From Pseudomonas chlororaphis (GTDB lineage: Bacteria > Pseudomonadota > Gammaproteobacteria > Pseudomonadales > Pseudomonadaceae), in assembly GCF_000783395.1 (NCBI RefSeq), contig NZ_JSFK01000024.1:49654-113653 (forward strand): a stretch of 64,000 bases of DNA, in the 5' to 3' direction. Both the position numbers and the translations under genes were made by a program. The notes below the pieces were generated by a model. The model did no database searches. It worked only from the letters and a program-made list of their open reading frames with translations, and had not been told where the DNA came from. Numbering within the stretch: the first letter of the stretch is position 1; the number at the start of each line of letters is the position of its first letter. Shown piece by piece: positions 24,510 to 30,788 of this stretch.

Positions 24510-25176
24510 GGCAGGCTCCTTCAATCGAAGTCGGCAAACCCAGGCGAGTAAACAGGCCGATATCGCGCAAATGGACGAACCCGGCGCGGATGTTGCCGAC
24601 ATGCACCCAAGGTTTGCTTTCGTAATAACTGCCCCAGTGTTGACGCTCGTCACCCAATCGTTCCGGGTCAGCGGCGCACAATGTCACTGGCTTCAGACCC
24701 AGGCGATGGAAGCTGTTGACCAGGCCGATGTTGCCGGTGAACGTCACCCATTCCAGGCCGCCCATGGCCAGCAGGTAGGTGATGGCGATGATGCTCAGTC
24801 GCGCGCTGCCGGTGTCGCTGGCGGCGAGGTTGCCGACTTCGACGATGGCGCTGCGCTCGACCGCACGATCCGCCGCCGCGCTGATTAGCGGCTCGATCGG
24901 CTCATCCAGATAGCGCTCAAGGAACAGTGACTCCAGATGCGCGCGACGCACCCCGGCCACGGCGCACAACTCGCCGTCGCCGTTGTGCATGCCGAACAGC
25001 TCGGGCATGAAGTGGCGGATATCGGCACCGTGGGCCTTGCGAAAACGTTGCTGGATAAAGGCTTCGAACGTCTCTCGCAGGGCATCGTCGGGCAGCGCGC
25101 CGGTCAGTGTCATCTGCGGTGTTTCGGCTTGACCGAAGCGCAGGGGCAGGGCGATGTTCCAGTCAAATTCGGGCAT
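24499..25176 (-). CDS. Thermostable hemolysin (T_hemolysin) family protein
   Basis: A 225-residue protein of the thermostable hemolysin family. The typical middle RKAHGADIRHFMPELFGMHNGDGELCAVAGVRRAHLESLFLERYLDEPIE and the block RSAIVEVGNLAASDTGSARLSIIAITYLLAMGGLEWVTFTGNIGLVNSFHRLGL are present. From memory, the family falls in the same acyltransferase clan as GNAT and acyl-homoserine-lactone synthases, so an acyltransferase role is more likely than a pore-forming one. It is the first gene of the seven-gene operon. It has no signal peptide. Confidence 0.85.
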   Translation of the reverse strand: MPEFDWNIALPLRFGQAETPQMTLTGALPDDALRETFEAFIQQRFRKAHGADIRHFMPELFGMHNGDGELCAVAGVRRAHLESLFLERYLDEPIEPLISAAADRAVERSAIVEVGNLAASDTGSARLSIIAITYLLAMGGLEWVTFTGNIGLVNSFHRLGLKPVTLCAADPERLGDERQHWGSYYESKPWVHVGNIRAGFVHLRDIGLFTRLGLPTSIEGACHVA

Positions 25177-25270
25177 GGGCAGAACGCCTCCCTCAATAGG
25201 TTTGAGGCGAGTATCGGAGGCATTTCTTAACGAAGTCTGAAGGTGAAAAAAGGTTAACGTGAGGGTCTGT

Positions 25271-25287
25271 CTTCAGACTCTCTTAAG
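25271..25287. promoter_or_regulatory. PmrA/QseB-type response-regulator box
   Basis: On the minus strand the sequence reads CTTAAG-AGAGT-CTGAAG, two hexamers in direct repeat with a five-base spacer, which is the layout of the PmrA box (CTTAAK-N5-CTTAAK). The half-sites start 11 bases apart, as expected for OmpR/PhoB-type dimers. An inverted half-site AGTCTGAAG is at 25234-25242. It lies 95 bases upstream of the hemolysin-led operon and 99 bases upstream of the cytochrome b561 gene. Confidence 0.55.
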
Positions 25288-25385
25288 ACTGGGCGGGCAG
25301 GGTAACGCCGTCGGTTCGCCCAACAACCGGAGCGAGGCGGTCGAACGAATCGGCCGTCACTCACGACAATCACGAGGCGCAGCTT

Positions 25386-25934
25386 ATGACCCGCGACACC
25401 GCCGTAACCCGTTATGGAAAACTCTCAATTACCCTGCACTGGCTGATGCTGGCGCTGTTTGTCGGCGTCTACGCATGCGTCGAAATCAAGGGCTACCTGC
25501 CCAAGGGCAGCGAAGCGCGCGGCTTGCTGATGGGCTTCCACGGCCTGTTCGGCACGAGCATCTTCGCCCTCGTCTGGATCCGCCTGCTCGGCCGTCTCAG
25601 CCCACGCCCGCCGATCACGCCCAAACCCCCAGCGTGGCAGACCGGCATCGCGCACCTGACACACCTGGCGCTATACGGCCTGATGATCGCCACACCAATC
25701 CTCGCCTGGCTAATGCTCGCCGCCGCCGACAAACCGTTCCCGTACTTCGGCTTCCACGTCCCGGCACCCGTGGCCATCGACCCGGACTTCGCCAAACAAC
25801 TGAAGTACTGGCATGAACTGATTGGCAGCACCGGTTACTGGCTGATCGGGCTGCATGCGCTGGCGGGGTTGTTCCACCATTATTGGGTGCGCGATAACAC
25901 CCTCGTGCGGATGCTGCCGGGCCGCACCGAATAA
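25386..25934 (+). CDS. Cytochrome b561
   Basis: A 182-residue di-haem inner-membrane cytochrome of the bacterial b561 (YodB/CybB) family with four membrane helices. Likely haem-ligand histidines are His18 (SITLHWLML), His52 (FHGLFG) and the late ones in YWHELIGSTGYWLIGLHALAGLFHHYW. The family moves electrons from quinol to superoxide or other acceptors. The gene is divergent from the hemolysin-led operon and shares its 209-base control region, including the response-regulator box. Confidence 0.92.
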   Translation: MTRDTAVTRYGKLSITLHWLMLALFVGVYACVEIKGYLPKGSEARGLLMGFHGLFGTSIFALVWIRLLGRLSPRPPITPKPPAWQTGIAHLTHLALYGLMIATPILAWLMLAAADKPFPYFGFHVPAPVAIDPDFAKQLKYWHELIGSTGYWLIGLHALAGLFHHYWVRDNTLVRMLPGRTE

Positions 25935-25945
25935 CGCAGATATCA

Positions 25946-26038
25946 CTGTAGGAGTGAGCCTGCTCGCGATAGCGGTAGTCCAGTCAATGTAAGTGTTGAC
26001 TGAACAAACGCCATCGCGAGCAGGCTCACTCCTACAGG
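25946..26038. repeat. Inverted pair of REP elements
   Basis: CTGTAGGAGTGAGCC TGCTCGCGATAGCG (25946-25974) faces its complement (26010-26038, CATCGCGAGCAGGCTCACTCCTACAGGG). The arms can form a long hairpin after the cytochrome b561 gene. Confidence 0.9.
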
Positions 26039-26157
26039 GTTTTTGTGGTGTCTGGCAGAGCGGGGCAGTTGCCGGAACCGCACTTCGCGTCCACTCTATG
26101 ACCTGCCGACAAGGAGCGTCCGCCGACCCTCCGTCGTGACCACAGGGAGCTTGCAGC

Positions 26158-26370
26158 ATGAGCGAAGACAACAAGGTAAAAGGCCCGGCGTCGTACTTCC
26201 CCTCCATCGAGAAAAAATACGGCCAGCCCATCGATCACTGGCTGATCCTGCTCGCCGGCAACACCGACAAGAAACACATGGAACTGGTGGCGTGGCTCAA
26301 GGAGGAACACGGCATGGGCCACGGCCATGCCAACGCCTTGGTTGCGCATCATCTGGCGGGTAAAAAGTGA
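26158..26370 (+). CDS. DUF4287 domain-containing small protein
   Basis: A 70-residue protein made almost only of the DUF4287 domain: GPASYFPSIEKKYGQPIDHWLILLAG..KHMELVAWLKEEHGMGHGHANALVAHHLAGKK. The helical end GMGHGHANALVAHH is the family hallmark. The role is unknown; members are small cytoplasmic proteins or tails of larger ones. It starts with a ribosome site (GGGAGC) and is 13 bases upstream of a GNAT gene on the same strand, suggesting an operon. Confidence 0.9.
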   Translation: MSEDNKVKGPASYFPSIEKKYGQPIDHWLILLAGNTDKKHMELVAWLKEEHGMGHGHANALVAHHLAGKK

Positions 26371-26383
26371 GGGCAGGGCAGCG

Positions 26384-26878
26384 ATGAATTTCACCCACCG
26401 GCCAGTGACGGCCGACGACGTCAACACCCTCTGCAGCTTTCCCCAAGGCGAACAAGAGCTGTTCTTCATGTTCCCGAAAGCCAACTTCCCGCTGACGGAA
26501 GAGCAGATGCACAGCGCAATCAGCCAGCGCTTCGACTCCACGGCTTTTCTGGCCAACGGCGAGTTCGTCGGCTTCGCCAACTTCTACCGCGCTGAGCACG
26601 ACGGCATCTGCTGCATCGGCAACGTTATCGTCGCGCCATACGCCCGAGGCCAGGGTGTTGCGCGGTACATCGTTGAGACCATGACCGCCGTCGGCTTCGA
26701 AAAGTACCAGGCCAAGGAAGTGCAATTGTCCTGCTTCAACGAAAACACCGCAGGCTTGCTGCTCTACCCGAAACTTGGCTTCGTACCGTTCTCCATCGAA
26801 GAGCGCCCGGCGCCGGGTGGCAAACGTTCAGCGTTGATCAACATGAAGCGCAGCAGAGGCCAGCCCCAAGGTTTGTGA
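26384..26878 (+). CDS. GNAT-family N-acetyltransferase
   Basis: A 164-residue GNAT: MNFTHRPVTADDVNTLCSFPQGEQELFFMFPKANFPLTEEQ, the strand VGFANFYRAEHDGICCIGNVIVAPYARGQGVARYIVETM with the acetyl-CoA loop (ARGQGV), and VQLSCFNENTAGLLLYPKLGFVPF. The start at 26384 (ATG) follows GGGCAGGGC; the frame upstream runs inside the DUF4287 gene. The substrate is unknown. The C-terminus is slightly longer than the family core. Confidence 0.85.
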   Translation: MNFTHRPVTADDVNTLCSFPQGEQELFFMFPKANFPLTEEQMHSAISQRFDSTAFLANGEFVGFANFYRAEHDGICCIGNVIVAPYARGQGVARYIVETMTAVGFEKYQAKEVQLSCFNENTAGLLLYPKLGFVPFSIEERPAPGGKRSALINMKRSRGQPQGL

Positions 26879-26902
26879 ATCCTGGCCATACACACTTTTG
26901 AT

Positions 26903-27304
26903 TCAGAATTGACCGGTAGTCTGAAGTGATGCACTAAACGTCATGGTCACCTGATTGTCAGGTCCCGACTGCCAGGTTTTTACATCGTATGGAGGTTTCT
27001 CGTTGCGAATGATGCATTTCCATTCAATGACATCTCCAGGCTTCGCTTTGGTGAATTTTATTTTTCCGGACCAGGATGGATAGGCAGCAGAGCCGAGCAG
27101 AACGGCCTTTTCCGTATCCCAATTGCCCAACTCCGGGACATTGCCGACTGCATAGACGCTGTATCCCTGTGCAGTGACGCCGTTATCACAGCGAAAGTTT
27201 GCTTCGAGATAAAGATAAGTCCAGGTGGCACCGGCATCAGCTACAGCAGGCAGCATTGCCGACAACACAAAACCCAGCGGCAACAGATAACAATTGCGGC
27301 TCAT
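26903..27304 (-). CDS. Secreted CBM20 (starch-binding) domain protein
   Basis: A 133-residue secreted protein. A signal peptide (MSRNCYLLPLGFVLSAMLPAVADA) is followed by one carbohydrate-binding module of family 20: VYAVGNVPELGNWDTEKAVLLGSAAYPSWSGKIKF and later VIEWKCIIRNEKPPYDVKTWQSGPDNQVTM, with the two conserved tryptophans of the glucan site. There is no catalytic domain, so it could bind alpha-glucans outside the cytoplasm or tune another enzyme. The ATG at 27304 follows GAGGAATTGATC. A minus-strand single gene. Confidence 0.8.
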   Translation of the reverse strand: MSRNCYLLPLGFVLSAMLPAVADAGATWTYLYLEANFRCDNGVTAQGYSVYAVGNVPELGNWDTEKAVLLGSAAYPSWSGKIKFTKAKPGDVIEWKCIIRNEKPPYDVKTWQSGPDNQVTMTFSASLQTTGQF

Positions 27305-27530
27305 GATCAATTCCTCAGGACGTATTCAGTCGAGCCAGCTTAGCCACGCTTAACCAAAAAATGACCTGTAAGAACTGACAGTCCTTTAGAGTTCTTCGCG
27401 ATAATCGCACTGCCTTTTTATAGTCGGGAGAGGCCGCTACTGACGCGGGACCCTTACACAAACCTGCCTTGCAAAAGCGACGAAAATCCGGCCAGATCAC
27501 CGCGAAACTCACTCCATCAAGGATCGATCA

Positions 27531-28349
27531 ATGCCGCTGGATTTCCATAAAATGCACGCCAACGGCGACGACTTCGTCATGGTCGACGCGCGCAACCACG
27601 CTAACCCGATCAACAGCCAATTGGCTCGGCGCCTCGGCGATCGCCACCGCGGCATCGGGTTTAATCAGCTCGCCGTGGTACTCATTTGCGAGGACGCCGA
27701 TGCGCGCGTGGAGTTCTGGAACGCCGATGGCTCGCCGCTCGACGTGTGTGGCAGCGCCACCCGTGGCGTGGCGGACAGGCTAATGCGCGAAGCCAGCCGA
27801 ACCTCGATCACCCTGCGCACCAACCGTGGCCTGCTCACCTGTGAACGCACGACCGACGGATTGATCGCCGTCGACATGGGCGAACCGTTGTTCGACTGGC
27901 AAGACATCCCTCTGGCGCAAGAACACGACACACTTTTTCTACCGCTCGCCGGCGCTCCAACCGCGTGCAACATGGGCAATCCGCACTGCACCTATTTCGT
28001 CGATGACCTCAGCACCGTCGATATCGCCGCCCTCGGCCCGAGCCTCGAAACCCATCCGTTGTTTCCGCACAAAACCAACGTCCACTTCGTGCAGATCATC
28101 GACCGCCAACACATCCGCCTGCGCATCTGGGAGCGCAACGGCGCCATCCCGCTCGGCTCCGGCTCATGCTCATGTGGCGCCGCCGTCAACGGCATCCGCC
28201 GAGGCCTGCTCGACCACACCGTCAACGTCGAATGCGACGGCGGCCCCGTCACCGTCCACTGGAATGGCTCAGGCTCCGTAACCCTGAGCGGCCCGGTAGA
28301 AACCGCATTCTCCGGCACCCTCCCAGACACCCAACTCGACCTCAAGTGA
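27531..28349 (+). CDS. Diaminopimelate epimerase-like protein with altered second catalytic cysteine
   Basis: A 272-residue DapF-family protein. The first catalytic region NADGSPLDVCGSATRGVA keeps the family cysteine (Cys73). The second, ERNGAIPLGSGSCSCGAAVNG, has Ser210 where DapF has the catalytic Cys of TLACGTGA, with nearby Cys213 and Cys215. DapF needs two cysteines as acid and base, so this is probably a paralogue with a different or reduced activity rather than the housekeeping lysine and peptidoglycan enzyme. FNQLAVV replaces the usual DQLLV. No lysA or other lysine gene is adjacent. The start follows AAGGATCGATCA. Confidence 0.85.
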   Translation: MPLDFHKMHANGDDFVMVDARNHANPINSQLARRLGDRHRGIGFNQLAVVLICEDADARVEFWNADGSPLDVCGSATRGVADRLMREASRTSITLRTNRGLLTCERTTDGLIAVDMGEPLFDWQDIPLAQEHDTLFLPLAGAPTACNMGNPHCTYFVDDLSTVDIAALGPSLETHPLFPHKTNVHFVQIIDRQHIRLRIWERNGAIPLGSGSCSCGAAVNGIRRGLLDHTVNVECDGGPVTVHWNGSGSVTLSGPVETAFSGTLPDTQLDLK

Positions 28350-28360
28350 CCACAGCCCCC

Positions 28361-28458
28361 CTGTAGGAGTGAGCCTGCTCGCGATAGCGTCATCCCAATC
28401 ACCACCAATCCCAAACCCACCACAAATCCCCTGTGGGAGCGAGCCTGCTCGCGAAGTC
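28361..28458. repeat. Two directly repeated REP elements
   Basis: CTGTAGGAGTGAGCC TGCTCGCGATAG at 28361-28387 and CCTGTGGGAGCGAGCC TGCTCGCGAAG near 28430-28456 are in the same orientation. They sit after the DapF-like gene and before the first structured leader. Confidence 0.85.
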
Positions 28459-28568
28459 GCCCATCCAGTCACCCCATCAACCACTGACCGAAATAAACAG
28501 TAAAAACCACCACTGTTTAAACGAAGCCTCAAGTAACCACCGAAACCCTACAACGCCTTGCGCCGTTA

Positions 28569-28848
28569 CCTACGACTAAGCCAGAATCCGCCGGCTTGTG
28601 CGTCTAGGTCGCGGGTTCTATCGTCTGTCGGTCGCTGGAAAACAGCGATCGGGTTTGGTAGCCCGCCATAACTAGTCGCATCGCGAACCGTTCGCAGACC
28701 TCATCAGGTCTCTGCTCAATGGTGGCCATGCGCAGGACACCTTCGGGTGTGCCGGGTCCTAGTTACCGGTCTACCAACCCGCGTATGGCCGCCACCTTCG
28801 TTTGGTAGCGAATGTGAAGGCTCCTTTTTATTAACTAGGAGTTTCACC
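28569..28848 (+). ncRNA. Structured RNA leader (copy 1) upstream of a DUF6124 gene
   Basis: A 280-base untranslated leader with a 37-base conserved start (28569-28605, includes CCAGAATCCGCCGGCTTGTG). Hairpin TCGCTG/CAGCGA is at 28632-28648. Hairpin A has stem CGGG/CCCG and loop TTTGGTAG (28654-28661). A 15-pair stem (28721-28736 with 28778-28793) encloses ACACC-TTCG-GGTGT and displays segment B, CTACCAAC (28771-28778), complementary to the loop of A. Hairpin C (28793-28816) shows the same loop TTTGGTAG again (28801-28808). The Shine-Dalgarno AGGAG (28837-28841) can pair with CTCCT (28821-28825). B could therefore pair with A or with C near the start codon. Compensatory changes in the second copy support the structure. 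It may be related to C4 antisense RNA. Confidence 0.75.
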
Positions 28849-29211
28849 ATGATCAAACCAACACCCAACCCACCCGAAACCGACCCCACATCCCCCTACG
28901 AATCTCCCGACTCCAAGCGATTCCACGAAGCCGCCGAACGCGCCCTCGACCACTACCTCAAACCCGCCAGCCAAATCATGGCCAGCACCCAACAGCCCGA
29001 ACGCATGTACCTCGCCAACCCGAAGTACAACAGCGAATCCCTGCTCGCCAACGCCAGCGAAACCCTCGGCTCCGCCAGCGAAATGCTCCTCAACTTCGCC
29101 GCCATGCTCGACACCCCCCACCGCAAAACCGCACTGGGCATCGCCCAAGTCGTGATGCTCGGCGAAATCGCCGTCAACCAAGCGCTGGATAACGTCGAAA
29201 TCGCCAGCTAG
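28849..29211 (+). CDS. DUF6124 family protein, copy 1
   Basis: A 120-residue protein with a Pro-rich N-terminus (MIKPTPNPPETDPTSPYES), a helical middle (FHEAAERALDHYLKP) and the block NSESLLANASETLGSASEMLLNFAAMLDTPHRKTALGIAQVVMLGEIAVNQALDNV. It belongs to the small DUF6124/DUF3077-type Pseudomonas family; the function is unknown. The protein is identical to the one encoded at 30290-30652; the genes differ by four synonymous codons and the stop (TAG against TAA). The start is set by AGGAG at seven bases, a site that the leader can sequester. Confidence 0.88.
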   Translation: MIKPTPNPPETDPTSPYESPDSKRFHEAAERALDHYLKPASQIMASTQQPERMYLANPKYNSESLLANASETLGSASEMLLNFAAMLDTPHRKTALGIAQVVMLGEIAVNQALDNVEIAS

Positions 29212-29219
29212 ATATAGAT

Positions 29220-29259
29220 GATCTCTGTAGCGATTCCTCTGTTCTTCGCTACAGGGATC
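29220..29259. terminator. Hairpin after DUF6124 copy 1
   Basis: GATCTCTGTAGCGA pairs with TCGCTACAGGGATC (one G-T pair) to give a 14-base-pair stem with a 12-base loop, eight bases after the stop. It is followed by TATT without a strong T run. Confidence 0.65.
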
Positions 29260-29373
29260 TATTACCCCACAGTATTCAGGCGTCGCTTTAAATAGACATG
29301 TGCTGCATCGCTTGTAATGGCCTGACTTGACGCGATAGCGTTGGCGTCCATCTCTCGACAGAGCGGTTTTCCA

Positions 29374-29898
29374 ATGGCGTTACACGAATGCATGCACACA
29401 TTTGAAGAGTTAGCCAAAACGGTTCTGCCCGGCCATATGAGCAGAATGAAAAGCTCTCTTGAAACTCCGCGAGAGATGAAGGACTTTTCAGTGCCCGGTG
29501 TTGGCGTTAAATCGTTGCTGAAGCAGTTCAAACTGGCGCAAGATTTTTCGGGTTGCTACGTGCTGATCGACAACGGCGTGCCTATCTACGTTGGTATTTC
29601 AAGAAGCGTGATCAGTCGCCTTCGTCAGCACGTCTTCGGTAAAACACACTTCGACGCTAGCCTGGCTTTTCGAATTGCGATGGCAAAACATCCGGATCAA
29701 ACGATTTCCAAGCTGACGCGCGCGAAGGCAATGGATGATCCTCTATTCGGTACATCATTCGCAGAGGCTCAGTCCTATCTCAAGTCACTCCAGGTGGCAG
29801 CGATAGATATTGAAAATCCGCTTGTGCTTTACGTTTTCGAACCCTACTGCGCGCTGGCTCTTGATACTCACCAGTGGAATTCGTTTGAGACCCATTGA
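29374..29898 (+). CDS. GIY-YIG nuclease family protein
   Basis: A protein of about 174 residues with a central GIY-YIG-like domain: SGCYVLIDNGVPIYVGISRSVISRLRQHVFGKTHFDASLAFRIA. The GCYVL..PIYVGIS spacing and the Arg of SRLRQH fit the family core. Such domains nick or cut DNA in repair, restriction or homing. I use the ATG at 29374; a TTG 33 bases upstream is also open. The gene lies between the two DUF6124 copies, so it may have travelled with the duplicated segment. The ribosome site is weak, and expression level is uncertain. Confidence 0.7.
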   Translation: MALHECMHTFEELAKTVLPGHMSRMKSSLETPREMKDFSVPGVGVKSLLKQFKLAQDFSGCYVLIDNGVPIYVGISRSVISRLRQHVFGKTHFDASLAFRIAMAKHPDQTISKLTRAKAMDDPLFGTSFAEAQSYLKSLQVAAIDIENPLVLYVFEPYCALALDTHQWNSFETH

Positions 29899-30005
29899 TT
29901 TGGAATACTCTGCATCTCAACTGACCTGTTAAACAGATGATCTACAGGTTTGTTTAATAGGTGTCTCTCGTTGCTGGCTACGCCCTACAATTCCTTGCGC
30001 CATCG

Positions 30006-30289
30006 CCTACGACTAAGCCAGAATCCGCCGGCTTGTGCGTCTGGCACTCCCTCCGTACCTTGATTCCCGTCACTGCTCATCAGTGATCGGGTCTGCAAGC
30101 CCGCCGGAAAAACCAGTCGCACAGCCAGCCAAAGGACACTCGTTCGTGCCCGTTCAATGGCGGCTTTGTGCGGGAGACCTTCGGGTCTGCCGGGTGCCTG
30201 GTTTCCCGGTCTTGCAGACCCGCGCATAGCTGCCACCCATCATCTGCAAGTGATGCTGGTAGCTCCTAATGAAAACCAGGAGCACAACC
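30006..30289 (+). ncRNA. Structured RNA leader (copy 2) upstream of a DUF6124 gene
   Basis: This is the second copy of the leader at 28569. The 37-base start block (30006-30042) is identical. Hairpin TCACTG/CAGTGA (30070-30086) shows a compensatory G-C to A-T change. Hairpin A again has stem CGGG/CCCG but loop TCTGCAAG (30092-30099). A 15-of-16 stem (30159-30174 with 30219-30234) encloses AGACC-TTCG-GGTCT. Segment B, CTTGCAGACCCG (30211-30222), is a perfect 12-base complement of A. Hairpin C, CATCA/TGATG (30238-30255), shows TCTGCAAG once more. GCTCCT (30262-30267) can pair with the Shine-Dalgarno AGGAGC (30278-30283). The loop and anti-loop have changed together relative to copy 1. Confidence 0.75.
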
Positions 30290-30652
30290 ATGATCAAACC
30301 AACACCCAACCCACCAGAAACCGACCCCACATCCCCCTACGAATCCCCCGATTCCAAGCGATTCCACGAAGCCGCCGAACGCGCCCTCGACCACTACCTC
30401 AAACCCGCCAGCCAAATCATGGCCAGCACCCAACAGCCCGAACGCATGTACCTCGCCAACCCGAAGTACAACAGCGAATCCCTGCTCGCCAACGCCAGCG
30501 AAACCCTCGGCTCCGCCAGCGAAATGCTCCTCAACTTCGCCGCCATGCTCGACACCCCCCACCGCAAAACCGCACTGGGCATCGCCCAAGTCGTGATGCT
30601 CGGCGAAATCGCCGTCAACCAAGCGCTGGACAACGTCGAAATCGCCAGCTAA
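30290..30652 (+). CDS. DUF6124 family protein, copy 2
   Basis: This encodes exactly the same 120 residues as the gene at 28849-29211, with four synonymous differences and a TAA stop. Identity of the coding sequence next to strongly diverged leaders points to a recent duplication or gene conversion limited to the coding part. The start codon follows AGGAG at seven bases. Downstream, 136 bases away, is the DUF2235 effector candidate on the same strand, so read-through into that gene is possible despite a hairpin in between. Confidence 0.88.
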   Translation: MIKPTPNPPETDPTSPYESPDSKRFHEAAERALDHYLKPASQIMASTQQPERMYLANPKYNSESLLANASETLGSASEMLLNFAAMLDTPHRKTALGIAQVVMLGEIAVNQALDNVEIAS

Positions 30653-30661
30653 CTCCCAGCC

Positions 30662-30683
30662 CGACGAGGGGAAACCCTCGTCG
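30662..30683. terminator. Hairpin after DUF6124 copy 2
   Basis: CGACGAGGG-GAAA-CCCTCGTCG is a perfect nine-pair stem with a GNRA loop. There is no T run after it, so it may be a partial terminator or a 3' protecting hairpin. Confidence 0.6.
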
Positions 30684-30788
30684 AACCCCGCTGTCACACC
30701 CTGGCTGGCACACGGCCACGGCTTGCGCCCCCCAGCCACGGCTGTCACCCTTCGGGCCGTTCTCAAGGATCAGAACCAGGAATCACGG

